Assembly (NCBI GenBank): GCA_963719135.1
Contig: CAVRAZ010000002.1
Location: 496,001-560,000, forward strand
Direction: 5' to 3'
From: CAVRAZ01 sp963719135
Lineage (GTDB): Bacteria; Pseudomonadota; Gammaproteobacteria; DSM-19610
Length of the DNA stretch: 64,000 nt
In this document: piece by piece, positions 27,250 to 36,329 of the stretch
Numbering within the stretch: the first letter of the stretch is position 1
Layout of the letters: each line of letters opens with the position of its first letter
Program-made: the position numbers and the translations under genes
Notes under the pieces: generated by a model
Told to the model about the DNA's origin: nothing
Databases searched by the model: none
Seen by the model: only the letters and a program-made list of their open reading frames with translations

Positions 27250-30198
27250 TCAGGCTGCGATCGCGTCCGTCCCCTTGTCTTGCTGAAGGGGAAGTCGGAT
27301 CAGGAATGTCGCACCTTCACCGGGCGTCGATTCCAGCGTCAGGGTTCCCTGATGCAGGTCAACAATCACAGAGCGCGCGATCGATAAGCCCTGACCGGTG
27401 CCCTTACCCAAGGCCTTGGTCGTGAAGAAAGGATCGAATATCTTTTGCTGTATGGATTCGGGTACGCCCTGGCCATTGTCAACAACCCGGATCTCGACTG
27501 CACCGTCCACTTTTGCCGTGCGGACGACAATACATCCCTTGTCCAATTTACGCGCGGTGACCGCATCGCCGATCGCGTGCGAGGCGTTTACGATCAGGTT
27601 CAGGATCACCTGTCCCAGCTTGTCACGATACCCCGGAGGCGATGGCAGGGTTTCGTCGAGTTCGGTTTCCAGGTCGGCGACATACTTCCATTCATTCCGC
27701 GACACCGTGACGATATTGCGTACAACCGCGTTGATATCTACCGGTTGTTTGGCGTCTGTGCCGGGATAGGTAAATTCCTTCATGGCGGCGACAATCGTCG
27801 CTATACGTTGAAGTCCTTCCAGGGATTGCGCAATTGCATGGGGTATCTCCTCGCTCAGGTAGGCGATGTCGCCCTCTTCGAGAACGCGGTCGACTTCAGC
27901 CGCCAGATCGCGATAATCGGCTGATTGGGGCAGCCGCTCCCGCAATCGCTGCGAGGCGTTCAACGCACTCTGGTATTCCTGGAATGCGTCCTGGAGAAAT
28001 CGTGTGTTGTCACGTACATACTGTGTGGGCGTATTGATCTCGTGCGCAATACCCGCAGCGAGCTGACCGACGGACTCCAGCTTCTGCGCCTGCAGCAACT
28101 GACTCTCCAGCGACTTCCGATCGGTTATATCAAGCAGAAGACCATCCCATAGAATGCCGCCATCCGCATGGTTGCGGGGCGAAGCACTGCACAGAACCCA
28201 GCGTGTGCCCCTGTCTTCCTGCACGATCCGGTACTCGAGGTTGATCGGCTCCCACCGATCCGAGGAACGATGCATGGCCTGTTCCAGACGGGCCTTGTCC
28301 TGAGGATGCACGTCTCTGAACAGTCGCTGTATGTCGTGCTCAGCGTCGTCCATGGTGGCGCCGAGCAGCGCCGCCGTACCTGAGCTGACGTATGGGAAGA
28401 TCCAATCCCCATGGGCGTCACCACGACATTGAAAGATGATGCCGGGAATGTTTGCCGTGATTCCTGTCAATTGATCTTTAGCCAGTTCCGCCCGCTGCTT
28501 TGCCGACAGGAGATCTGCGTGCGCCTGCCGCAGACTGATACCCATGCTTATGACTTCCGCTACTCGGTTGAGGAAGCGTTCCTCGCTAACCGAGTGCGCG
28601 TGGCCGTGTGGAAGGTACAGGACCAGTACGCCCATTACGGAGGATCCCGACATGATCGGTACGCTGTAGTGACCGTGAGGCTGCATATTCGCAAACCGGA
28701 TGTCGTGGCGATCGTCCACACAGCAAGCGAACTCTATCTTGCCGCTTGCCGCAGCGCGACCGCACAGGCACCTGCCGAATGGAACGGTGGCGCACAGGCC
28801 CAGGAGTTCAGGGGCAAAATTGTGGACTGCCGCAAGCCTGAGTTCAGGCTGGCATCCATTCCCGGCCAGAAAGATCCCCCCGTTTGGCAGCAGCCCGAGC
28901 CAGGTTACCGTGCCGGTCATGAGCGCAAGGGCCTGTTCCAGGTAAACAACCATGTCCGTTGGCTTGAGCGACAGGCGCAATAACTTCGAAAGAGCCCGTT
29001 CCTCTTCCGCCGATTGCCGGGCCTTGTCGGCAAAAGTGTTGAAGCTTCCGGCCAACAAGGCGACTTCGTCGTTTCCTTCAATAGCAAGCCTCTTGGTCAG
29101 GTCCGCGTCCCCGCTCGCGATGCTTTCCATCGCACTGGCCGCCTGGCGGATCGGCATAACGACGATGTGGCTTATACCCCATGCCATTCCGATGCTTACG
29201 AACACGCCAAGTATAAGAAACAGCGTAACCAGGTGGGTGATGTTCCGGCTGTGATCCAGCAGCCGGCCGGCGACCGCATCCGTTGCAGCGTTCTGTTCCT
29301 GAGTGAACAGGCTCAGGCGGCTTCGTATCGATTGAAACAGCGGTGCAATCCGGGTATGCATCAGGTGGCTGTCGGAGCGCCAGGCTTCGCTGCTATGGAT
29401 CGTCTGAAGCTTTTTCCAATGGACTTCAAATTGGTTCAGTGCGTCGCCGAGCTGTTGCAGGGAGTTCTTGCGGTCAGGCTCCCTGCCGTCGTCGCCTAAA
29501 GCGAGGTCATTGACACCTTTGCGCATGGCGTCAAAGTGGCGTTGCATGTCGTGCAGCACGCGTTCGCTGCGATACGCAAGATAGGTGCGCACGTCGCTGA
29601 CGACGTTGACCCAGTAATAGCGAAGATCGGAAATGCGCTTCTGCAGGCCCCTGTCGTCGTCGACATTCTCCTCTTCCTGCAGCATCCGGCTCAGCAGTTG
29701 CAGGATCTCCAGGTTGATCGGATTAACATGTTCGTTGGCATAGGCCAATCCGGGAAACGTGGCCTCGTCGCTGGATGACAGTTGGATCACCTGTTCACCG
29801 AGCTGCGACAGCTTTCCAAGGTCAGCCCTGACACCTTTCAGCAACTCAGAGTCGCGCAGATTTGCCGCCATCATCGGAAGGTGCTGCAATCCCTCGGAAT
29901 CGCCTACGACGCTCACCATCTTATAACGGAAATCATCCGCGTAGACCGGCTCCCGAAGCGATAAGTACAATCCCAACATGGCAATTGCATCATCGAGCTG
30001 CGACTCGAGCTGAGTGGACAGGACCGCTACCGGACGACGATCATTTAGAACCGTGGTGATTTCACCGTGCACGGCAAGCAGTCTTATTCGAACCAGTAAA
30101 GACGCAACGAACAGAATGCCAAGCAGCACGGCAAAGCCGGCAAGCAGTTTGCTGTGCAGACTGAACCGAGGCAGGAGGCGTTGCATTATCTGAACCAT
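27250..30198 (-). CDS. Large membrane hybrid-domain sensor histidine kinase (HAMP-GAF-PAS-HisKA)
   Basis: A 982-residue kinase. It has a membrane helix near the N-terminus (KLLAGFAVLLGILFVASLLV), a periplasmic helical sensor of about 300 residues, a second helix (THLVTLFLILGVFVSIGMAW), HAMP, a GAF domain with the Cys pattern CLCGRAA and CVDDRHD, and a PAS/PAC domain. The dimerisation box is GIAHEINTPTQYV, and the HATPase has NLIVNASHAIGD, DNGQGVP and GTGQGLSI. The GAF closely resembles the GAF of the neighbouring pseudogene, so the two are paralogous. I chose the ATG at 30198 (GGA 5 bases upstream). It is divergent from the two receiver genes at 30672 and 31889, a likely signalling unit. Confidence 0.9.
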   Translation of the reverse strand: MVQIMQRLLPRFSLHSKLLAGFAVLLGILFVASLLVRIRLLAVHGEITTVLNDRRPVAVLSTQLESQLDDAIAMLGLYLSLREPVYADDFRYKMVSVVGDSEGLQHLPMMAANLRDSELLKGVRADLGKLSQLGEQVIQLSSSDEATFPGLAYANEHVNPINLEILQLLSRMLQEEENVDDDRGLQKRISDLRYYWVNVVSDVRTYLAYRSERVLHDMQRHFDAMRKGVNDLALGDDGREPDRKNSLQQLGDALNQFEVHWKKLQTIHSSEAWRSDSHLMHTRIAPLFQSIRSRLSLFTQEQNAATDAVAGRLLDHSRNITHLVTLFLILGVFVSIGMAWGISHIVVMPIRQAASAMESIASGDADLTKRLAIEGNDEVALLAGSFNTFADKARQSAEEERALSKLLRLSLKPTDMVVYLEQALALMTGTVTWLGLLPNGGIFLAGNGCQPELRLAAVHNFAPELLGLCATVPFGRCLCGRAAASGKIEFACCVDDRHDIRFANMQPHGHYSVPIMSGSSVMGVLVLYLPHGHAHSVSEERFLNRVAEVISMGISLRQAHADLLSAKQRAELAKDQLTGITANIPGIIFQCRGDAHGDWIFPYVSSGTAALLGATMDDAEHDIQRLFRDVHPQDKARLEQAMHRSSDRWEPINLEYRIVQEDRGTRWVLCSASPRNHADGGILWDGLLLDITDRKSLESQLLQAQKLESVGQLAAGIAHEINTPTQYVRDNTRFLQDAFQEYQSALNASQRLRERLPQSADYRDLAAEVDRVLEEGDIAYLSEEIPHAIAQSLEGLQRIATIVAAMKEFTYPGTDAKQPVDINAVVRNIVTVSRNEWKYVADLETELDETLPSPPGYRDKLGQVILNLIVNASHAIGDAVTARKLDKGCIVVRTAKVDGAVEIRVVDNGQGVPESIQQKIFDPFFTTKALGKGTGQGLSIARSVIVDLHQGTLTLESTPGEGATFLIRLPLQQDKGTDAIAA

Positions 30199-30358
30199 CG
30201 TCGTCCGCAATCCGAACGCAGGTTGGAGACGGCATAACGTCGGCCGGTCGAGCAACTCCTTTAGTCGTGCATGTCCAATGGCTTAGCGACGAGATCGGGC
30301 CGCGCGCCGGCGCATATTCACCCCCGCGAGGCTGGGCCTTTCGGGGCCGGAGGACTGA

Positions 30359-30507
30359 GTTAACAGTCAGCTGAAGAATGCTCATGCGAGCGCGAGACAA
30401 GGCGAAAACCGGCGAAGAAACGCGGTGTACACGCAGTACCTGAGCCTTTTGAGCGGGTTTTCAACGCCGGATGGTACCGCGCGAACGTCTTTCGACAGCC
30501 TGTTAAG
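30359..30507. repeat. 149-bp inverted-repeat element, copy 2
   Basis: This is the inverted copy of the element at 7203-7351, same length, with about 80 percent identity by eye. The shared cores are GGCGAAAACCGGCGAAGAA, CGCAGTACCTGAGC and GTCTTTCGACAGCCTGTTAA. It lies between the divergent sensor kinase and receiver genes. Confidence 0.75.
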
Positions 30508-30671
30508 GTTTTTCGCTCGCGAAGCGCTATGCTCAAATGCCGCGGTCAGCAATGCGTAGACGCGGCAACCCGGCCAAGCCTGTGCAGACCGAGCGCGCCT
30601 TATCAGCGACGGAGCGGACGGTACTGGCAGCAGGTACAACGGCACGTAGACAGGGAGTCTGGGGGCGTGGA

Positions 30672-31892
30672 ATGGCATCGACCGGATTGGATATTCGACC
30701 AGAACTCAGGCGTATACTCTTTGTAGACGACGAACCCCACCTCCTTGCCGGCCTTAAACGTGCGCTGCACTCACAACGCAACGTATGGACGATGTTTTTT
30801 GCGGGTTCCGGTGAGGAGGCGTTGCGCCTGATGGAGGAGACGGAAATTGACGCGGTCGTCTCGGACATGCGCATGCCGGGGATGGACGGCGCCGAATTAT
30901 TGCATAAGATCGCGGATCGGCACCCACGTGCGGTACGGATCGTCATGTCCGGTCACTCTGACGAAGCGTCGATACTGAGTCTTGTCGGCACAACGCACCA
31001 GTTTCTGGCCAAACCCTGCGATACAGACACGCTGAAGGCGGTGTTGTCGCGCGCCTTTGCCCTGCAGGCGCTGCTGAACGACGACCGCCTGCAGGGCCTG
31101 GTCGGAACACTGGATTCGCTGCCAAGTCTTCCGACCGTATACGAAAAGCTGTCCCGGCAGCTTCAATCCGAACACACAAGCCTGCGCAAGATCGGAGAAC
31201 TGATTGCCGAAGATCCGCCTATGACGGCGAAGCTGCTGCAACTGGTAAACTCTGCATTTTTCGGATTGGGGCGACGCATCAGCAGCCCGGAAGAGGCGGC
31301 CACCCTGCTTGGGGTGAATACGTTGAAGGGATTGCTGTTGGCCTCAGGCATCTTTCAACAGTTCGATAACAGCAGCAAGAATTCCACGTCCCTCTCGGTA
31401 ACGCACCTGTGGAGCCACAGCATTGTGGTCGGTCGTATTGCCCGTGACATAGCCCGTGCGGAAGGATGCGACCACACAACCGTCGACGATGCACTGGCAG
31501 CCGGCCTGCTGCACGATATCGGGATGCTGGTCATCGCATTCCGGTTGCCGGACGCCTGGCAGACCGTGCAGCGACTCGCGCGCGCAGAAGCGCTTCACCA
31601 CTGGGACGCCGAAGTGCGGGTTCTGGGCGTCACTCACAGCGCGGTCGGTGCGTACCTGCTCGGGCTATGGGGGTTGCCGGAGCCCGTCGTTGAGGCGGTG
31701 GCCTTCAGTCATACGCCCACGGACGCGGCGGATCTGAAATTCGATGCAGTGACCGCCGTGCACGTGGCTGACGCGCTGACGCACGGAGATCACCCGATCG
31801 ACATGCCTTATTTGGGCGCGCTCGGTCTCGAACACCGTCTGGCGGCATGGCGTGTTCTGTCCGAGTCGGTTTCAGGAGAAGCAGAACGATGA
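30672..31892 (+). CDS. Response regulator with HDOD output domain
   Basis: A 406-residue protein. The receiver domain (residues 14-125) has RILFVDDEPHLLAGLKRAL, the phospho-acceptor in VVSDMRMPGMDG, and the Lys in FLAKPCD. An HDOD domain follows (LPSLPTVYEKLSRQL; IAEDPPMTAKLLQLVNSAFF; GLLHDIGMLVIAF). HDOD proteins are signalling outputs often paired with histidine kinases and c-di-GMP proteins. The ATG at 30672 was preferred to an upstream ATG because the receiver fold begins just after it. Its stop overlaps the next gene (ATGA). Confidence 0.92.
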   Translation: MASTGLDIRPELRRILFVDDEPHLLAGLKRALHSQRNVWTMFFAGSGEEALRLMEETEIDAVVSDMRMPGMDGAELLHKIADRHPRAVRIVMSGHSDEASILSLVGTTHQFLAKPCDTDTLKAVLSRAFALQALLNDDRLQGLVGTLDSLPSLPTVYEKLSRQLQSEHTSLRKIGELIAEDPPMTAKLLQLVNSAFFGLGRRISSPEEAATLLGVNTLKGLLLASGIFQQFDNSSKNSTSLSVTHLWSHSIVVGRIARDIARAEGCDHTTVDDALAAGLLHDIGMLVIAFRLPDAWQTVQRLARAEALHHWDAEVRVLGVTHSAVGAYLLGLWGLPEPVVEAVAFSHTPTDAADLKFDAVTAVHVADALTHGDHPIDMPYLGALGLEHRLAAWRVLSESVSGEAER

Positions 31893-33064
31893 GCGACAGG
31901 ATTCTGTTGGTGGATGACGAACCGAACGTCTTGCACGGCTATCAGCGTGCACTGCGCAAGCAATTTCAACTGGACGTGGCCAGCGGCGGAGCCGAAGCCC
32001 TTGACAGGATTGCGACCGACGGCCCTTTTGCCGTTGTCGTATGCGATATGCGGATGCCGGAAATGAACGGCGTACAGCTTCTGGCCGCCGTCAAGAGGCG
32101 CGCGCCGGACACTGTACGCATGATGCTCACGGGCAACTCCGATCAGCAAACGGCAATTGATGCCATCAACGAGGGCGATATCTTTCGCTTTCTGAACAAA
32201 CCCTGCGACAAGGGCGATCTCGGCCGGGCGCTCAGAGACGGAATTCGGCAGTACCAGCTTATTATGATCGAGAAAGAGCTGTTGCAGAAAACGCTGGCCG
32301 GCAGCATCCGTGTGTTGGCTGAAGTCCTTGCGTTGGCCGACCCGGCGGCCTTCGGCCGTACTGCGAGACTGCAAAAGCGTGCCCGTTCGATCATCGAGCA
32401 AATGGGGATCGAGCGTGAGTGGTGGCTTGAACCGGCGGTGCTGCTGTCGCAGGTGGGTTGCATTACGCTCCCTGACCGGGTTTCAAGAAAAGTCGCATCC
32501 GGGGAGTCGCTGGAAGTGGAGGAGTACCGTCTGTATGCCCGCCACCCTGAGGTCGGCGCAGAGCTTATCGCGAAGATACCGCGCATGGAGCAGATTGCAG
32601 CCTGCATACGCTACCAGGAGAAGAACTTTGACGGTACGGGCGTGCCGCATGACGGCACTCAGGGAAATGAAATCCCGATGGGTGCGAGAATTTTGAAGGT
32701 TGCGCTGGATTACGATAGCTGTGATGCAGCCGGCATGTCGCCGGAACAGTGCGTGAGGCACATGCAGACCCGCTCGAACTGGTATGACCCGGTCATATTC
32801 GCTGCGCTCGAGAAGGTCGTGCTCGGCGGGAGGCCGCCCGAGTCGGTGGCGATACGCATCCGCGACCTTCGAGAGGAAATGGTGCTCGCGGAAGACGTTA
32901 GAACACGCGATGGAATGCTCCTGATTGCCAAAGGGCTTACGATTACCCATTCGGTGCGGCAGCGTCTTTGGAATTACCACGGCAACGGCGTTGTTTCCGA
33001 TGAGGTGAATATCCGCGTTCAGGATTCTCAGCCATTGGAAACCGAGGCCGTAGTGACTACGTGA
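31889..33064 (+). CDS. Response regulator with degenerate HD-GYP-like domain
   Basis: A 391-residue protein. The receiver (residues 1-120) has RILLVDDEPNVLHGYQRAL, the Asp in VVCDMRMPEMNG, and the Lys in FLNKPCD. The second domain aligns with HD-GYP phosphodiesterases, but the metal-binding His-Asp pair (normally LLHDIGK) is LLSQVGC, and the GYP loop reads YQEKNFDGTGVP. A c-di-GMP phosphodiesterase activity is therefore unlikely (inference); a binding or signalling role is possible. Translation is coupled to the HDOD gene by ATGA overlap. Confidence 0.9.
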   Translation: MSDRILLVDDEPNVLHGYQRALRKQFQLDVASGGAEALDRIATDGPFAVVVCDMRMPEMNGVQLLAAVKRRAPDTVRMMLTGNSDQQTAIDAINEGDIFRFLNKPCDKGDLGRALRDGIRQYQLIMIEKELLQKTLAGSIRVLAEVLALADPAAFGRTARLQKRARSIIEQMGIEREWWLEPAVLLSQVGCITLPDRVSRKVASGESLEVEEYRLYARHPEVGAELIAKIPRMEQIAACIRYQEKNFDGTGVPHDGTQGNEIPMGARILKVALDYDSCDAAGMSPEQCVRHMQTRSNWYDPVIFAALEKVVLGGRPPESVAIRIRDLREEMVLAEDVRTRDGMLLIAKGLTITHSVRQRLWNYHGNGVVSDEVNIRVQDSQPLETEAVVTT

Positions 33065-33237
33065 GGGGCGCGGTGTCCGGTCCGGACGCGGCGCGCAGCG
33101 ATTGTCGGAGTCGAGGCCCTAGGGATTCCTCAACAGCGCTCCGGTCGCGGCTGAAGCATTTGCGGAGTTGCTGCGCGCCGGCGCGAAGGCCGGCGCAGAC
33201 TGCGGTTCGTAATCACGGTGGAAGGTGAACGTCGCGG

Positions 33238-34635
33238 TCAGTCGGAGGTGCGGAGGTTGAACTTCTCGATGCGGTAGCGGATCTTCTCGCGCGTCGTCTT
33301 GAGCACGCGCGAGGTCTCGGCGACGTTGTTGTCGTTGCGCGCGAGCATGGTTTCGATGATCTTGCCGACCATGTCGTCGAGCCCCATCGAGCCGTCCAGC
33401 GGCAGCCGCAGGTGGTCGTCTTCCACGCGGGCGCCGCCCGCATCCCCGTTCGCGGGCACGGGCGATCCCAGTTGCAGCCACTCCGCCGGAAAGTGGCGGT
33501 CGGTGGCGAACAGCACACAGCGTTCGACGACGTTGCGCAGTTCGCGCACGTTGCCGGGCCACCGGTAGGCGCGCATCCGCTGCCACACGGCGTCGGGGAC
33601 TTCGCTCACTTTCTTGCCGGCGATCGCGTTGTATTCGGCGATGAACAGGGGGACCAGGTCCTCGAGATCGGCGATGCGCTCGCGCAGCGGCGGCAGTTTC
33701 ACGGTGAAAACGCTGAGGCGGTGGTAGAGGTCGGCGCGGAATCTTCCCTGGCGGATCTGTTCGTCCGGGTTCTGGTTGGTCGCCGCGAGCACCTGCACGT
33801 CGACGTGGAATTCCTGTTCGCCGCCGAGCCGGCGCAGCGTCCGGTCCTCGATCACCTTGAGCAGTTTGGATTGCAAATCGAGCGGCATCTCGCCGATCTC
33901 GTCGAGAAATATCGTGCCGCCGTGCGCCTGCTCCAGCAGGCCGCGCCGCCGTCCCCTGGCGCCGGTGAAGGCGCCGGCCTCGTGGCCGAAGAGTTCGGAT
34001 TCGAGCAGCTCGCGGGGCAGGGCGGCGCAGTTGACTTCGACGAGCGGCCCCTCGGCGCGCGGGCCGGAATGATGCAGGATCCTGGCCGCCAGCCCCTTGC
34101 CGGTGCCGGTTTCGCCCGTGATGATCAGCGCGCTGAACGGCACTTCGATCAGCCGTGCCAGCAGTTCCCGCACCTTCACCGCCGCGGCGCTGCGCCCGGC
34201 GAACGACGCCGGTGTGAACACCCGTGCCTGCTGCGCGCTTTCCTCCTGCAGGCGCCGCTGGGCGCGGGCGCTGCGCGCCGCGCCCTGGATGACCAGGTCG
34301 AGCCGATCCTGTTCGCAGGGTTTGACCAGGAAATCGAAGGCGCCCAGACGCATGGCGCGCACCGAATCCGGCACGGCGCCGTAACCGGTGAGAAACACCC
34401 ATTCGCCGCCGCCGCCACGCTTGCGCACCTGTTCCAGCAGATCCAGCCCGTTGCCGTCGGGCAGATTGATGTCGGAAAGCACGACCAGGGGTTCGAGTTC
34501 GCGCTCGAACAGCACCTGGCGCGCCTCGGCGAAGGTCTTGACCCAGACCACGTCCCGGGACGTGCGCCGGTAGTGATAGACCAGCTCCGATCCGAGCAGC
34601 GGTTCGTCCTCGATGATCAGCAATGAGTCAGGCAT
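33238..34635 (-). CDS. Sigma-54-dependent NtrC-family response regulator
   Basis: A 465-residue activator. The receiver has the Asp in VVLSDINLPDGNG and the Lys in DFLVKPCEQ. The AAA+ domain has Walker A (GETGTGKG), the sigma-54 contact loop GAFTGAR, Walker B (GGTIFLDEIGE) and RWPGNVRELRNVVER. The C-terminal Fis-type helix-turn-helix ends KTTREKIRYRIEKFNL. It turns on sigma-54 promoters when phosphorylated. The start overlaps the 3' end of the kinase gene by 8 bp. Confidence 0.95.
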   Translation of the reverse strand: MPDSLLIIEDEPLLGSELVYHYRRTSRDVVWVKTFAEARQVLFERELEPLVVLSDINLPDGNGLDLLEQVRKRGGGGEWVFLTGYGAVPDSVRAMRLGAFDFLVKPCEQDRLDLVIQGAARSARAQRRLQEESAQQARVFTPASFAGRSAAAVKVRELLARLIEVPFSALIITGETGTGKGLAARILHHSGPRAEGPLVEVNCAALPRELLESELFGHEAGAFTGARGRRRGLLEQAHGGTIFLDEIGEMPLDLQSKLLKVIEDRTLRRLGGEQEFHVDVQVLAATNQNPDEQIRQGRFRADLYHRLSVFTVKLPPLRERIADLEDLVPLFIAEYNAIAGKKVSEVPDAVWQRMRAYRWPGNVRELRNVVERCVLFATDRHFPAEWLQLGSPVPANGDAGGARVEDDHLRLPLDGSMGLDDMVGKIIETMLARNDNNVAETSRVLKTTREKIRYRIEKFNLRTSD

Positions 34636-36097
34636 TCAGCGGCCTCCCGCAGGGCAGTAGAAGCGTGACGCAGGCGCCGTGCGGCTGCGTGTTGGCTAGG
34701 GTTATCTGGCCGCCCTGCGCGCGGGCGAACCGCTGCACCATCGACAGACCGAGCCCGGTGCCATCCGGACGATGCGTCACGAACGCGCGGATGCCGGATT
34801 CGAGCATGTCCGGCGGAAAGCCGGGGCCGTCGTCGCAGACGCTCAGGCTCAGCGTATCGTCCTGCACGACGGCAGCCACGACGATGGTTCCGTCCGCCTG
34901 GCCGATGGCCTGCTGCGCGTTGAGGAGGAGATTCAGCAGGGCCTGGCGCAGCGAAGCGTCGGGCAGGCGGCAGCGGATGTCCGCCGGCACCCGCTGCTCG
35001 ATCCGGAGGCATGTCGGGATCTGGTACTGAACCAGTCCGACGAGGTCCGCCACGGCCGGGGCAAGGTAGATGTCGCGCACGGGCTCCGGGCTGTGACGCG
35101 ACTGATCGAGCAGCGCGTTGAGCAGCACGATCACCCGATCGATTTCATTGGCCACCCGATTGACGCGCTCGACGTACGCCGCGGCGTCGGGCGTGGCGTT
35201 CAGCTCCTCGCGCAGATTGGCGCAGGCCATCTTCATTCCGGCCAGCGGATTGCGCAGTTCGTGCGCGATGCGCGCCATCATCTCGCCGACCGCGGCCAGC
35301 CGTTCGGTATTGGCCAGCGTGCGCTGTTGCTCCAGCAGCGCGCGCGTGGCGTTGTACACCTGGCCTTCGAGGTCCTGCTCGCGCGATTCGTGTTCCTTTT
35401 CGAGCGCCTTCAGCCGCGCCGCCATGGCGTTGTAGTTCTCGGTCAAGGGCCGCAGCATGGGATCGACGCCCGCCACCGGCGCCGGTGAATAGTCGCGGCG
35501 CGCCAGCAGCGTCATGAGAAAGCTGAGATGATTCAGCGGCGTCAGGATCCGCCGCCGCAGCAGATAGATCAGCAGCACCGCGCCGGCCGGCAGGACCAGC
35601 AGCGTGACGGTTCCGAGGTCGAGTTCCAGCGTCATTGCGCGGTTGACTTGATTGATCAGCCGCTGGTGCGCCAGTCCTTCCGCATCGATGACCCGGCGGA
35701 TGCGCGACAGCGCGAGAATCAGGGCCGCCCTGGAGCCGATGCGCGCGTCGGCCAGAATCCCGTGAATCTCCCCGAGCGCCTGCGGCGTATCGCCGACCAG
35801 GTTAGCGTTCAGTTCGAGAATGGCCCGTATTTCATCGCGCATCGACGCGCGTTCGATCAGCGTAAAGGCGTCTTCGTTGGTCAGGCTTTCGATCAGCTTG
35901 CCCTGCATTTCGAGGCTCGCACCCTGCAGGCGGACCAGTTGCGCGATGTGCGCGCTGACCGGCACCAGGCGCTGGTGCGCGCGCCACGACAGATAGATCT
36001 GAATCGCCAGCGTCAGGATCAGGAGCGCGCCCAGAATCGCCGCCGGCAGCCAGAGGGGTGCGTAGAACCGCGAACGCGGCGCGCGTATGTCGGTCAT
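34628..36097 (-). CDS. Sensor histidine kinase of the NtrC-type pair
   Basis: A 489-residue membrane kinase. It has two membrane helices (LPAAILGALLILTLAIQIYL near residue 17 and VTLLVLPAGAVLLIYLL near 165) flanking a periplasmic helical sensor, then a HAMP-like linker with coiled coil, the H-box MARIAHELRNPLAGM, and a HATPase with LLNLLLNAQQAIG, DDGPGFP and GTGLGLS. GGAGG precedes the ATG at 36097. It lies between the YfdX gene upstream and its cognate regulator, all on the minus strand. Confidence 0.93.
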   Translation of the reverse strand: MTDIRAPRSRFYAPLWLPAAILGALLILTLAIQIYLSWRAHQRLVPVSAHIAQLVRLQGASLEMQGKLIESLTNEDAFTLIERASMRDEIRAILELNANLVGDTPQALGEIHGILADARIGSRAALILALSRIRRVIDAEGLAHQRLINQVNRAMTLELDLGTVTLLVLPAGAVLLIYLLRRRILTPLNHLSFLMTLLARRDYSPAPVAGVDPMLRPLTENYNAMAARLKALEKEHESREQDLEGQVYNATRALLEQQRTLANTERLAAVGEMMARIAHELRNPLAGMKMACANLREELNATPDAAAYVERVNRVANEIDRVIVLLNALLDQSRHSPEPVRDIYLAPAVADLVGLVQYQIPTCLRIEQRVPADIRCRLPDASLRQALLNLLLNAQQAIGQADGTIVVAAVVQDDTLSLSVCDDGPGFPPDMLESGIRAFVTHRPDGTGLGLSMVQRFARAQGGQITLANTQPHGACVTLLLPCGRPLNA

Positions 36098-36180
36098 GAA
36101 TCCTCCGGTGCTCTCGGTGAGAGCCCGCCTGACCCGAGGAACCTCCGATCGAGTCCTGAAACGGCATCCCTGCAAAGGCC

Positions 36181-36232
36181 GGGTTCCAGTCATTGCCGCG
36201 CGCTGGATGCCGGTCTGCGCCGGCAGGACGAC
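36181..36232. repeat. Dispersed dyad repeat, copy C
   Basis: GGGTTCCAGTCATTG and CGCTGGATGCCGGTCTGCGC match the arms of the unit at 12240-12308, here with sequence changes. It sits between the YfdX gene and the NtrC-type kinase. Confidence 0.65.
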
Positions 36233-36329
36233 TTTATCAGAGATTCGCCGAACCTCATGACGGCAAGGATACAGACTCGCCGGGACCCCGACAAAAGCGC
36301 CGCCGCGAAGCACCCGGCGGCGCCCGCCG

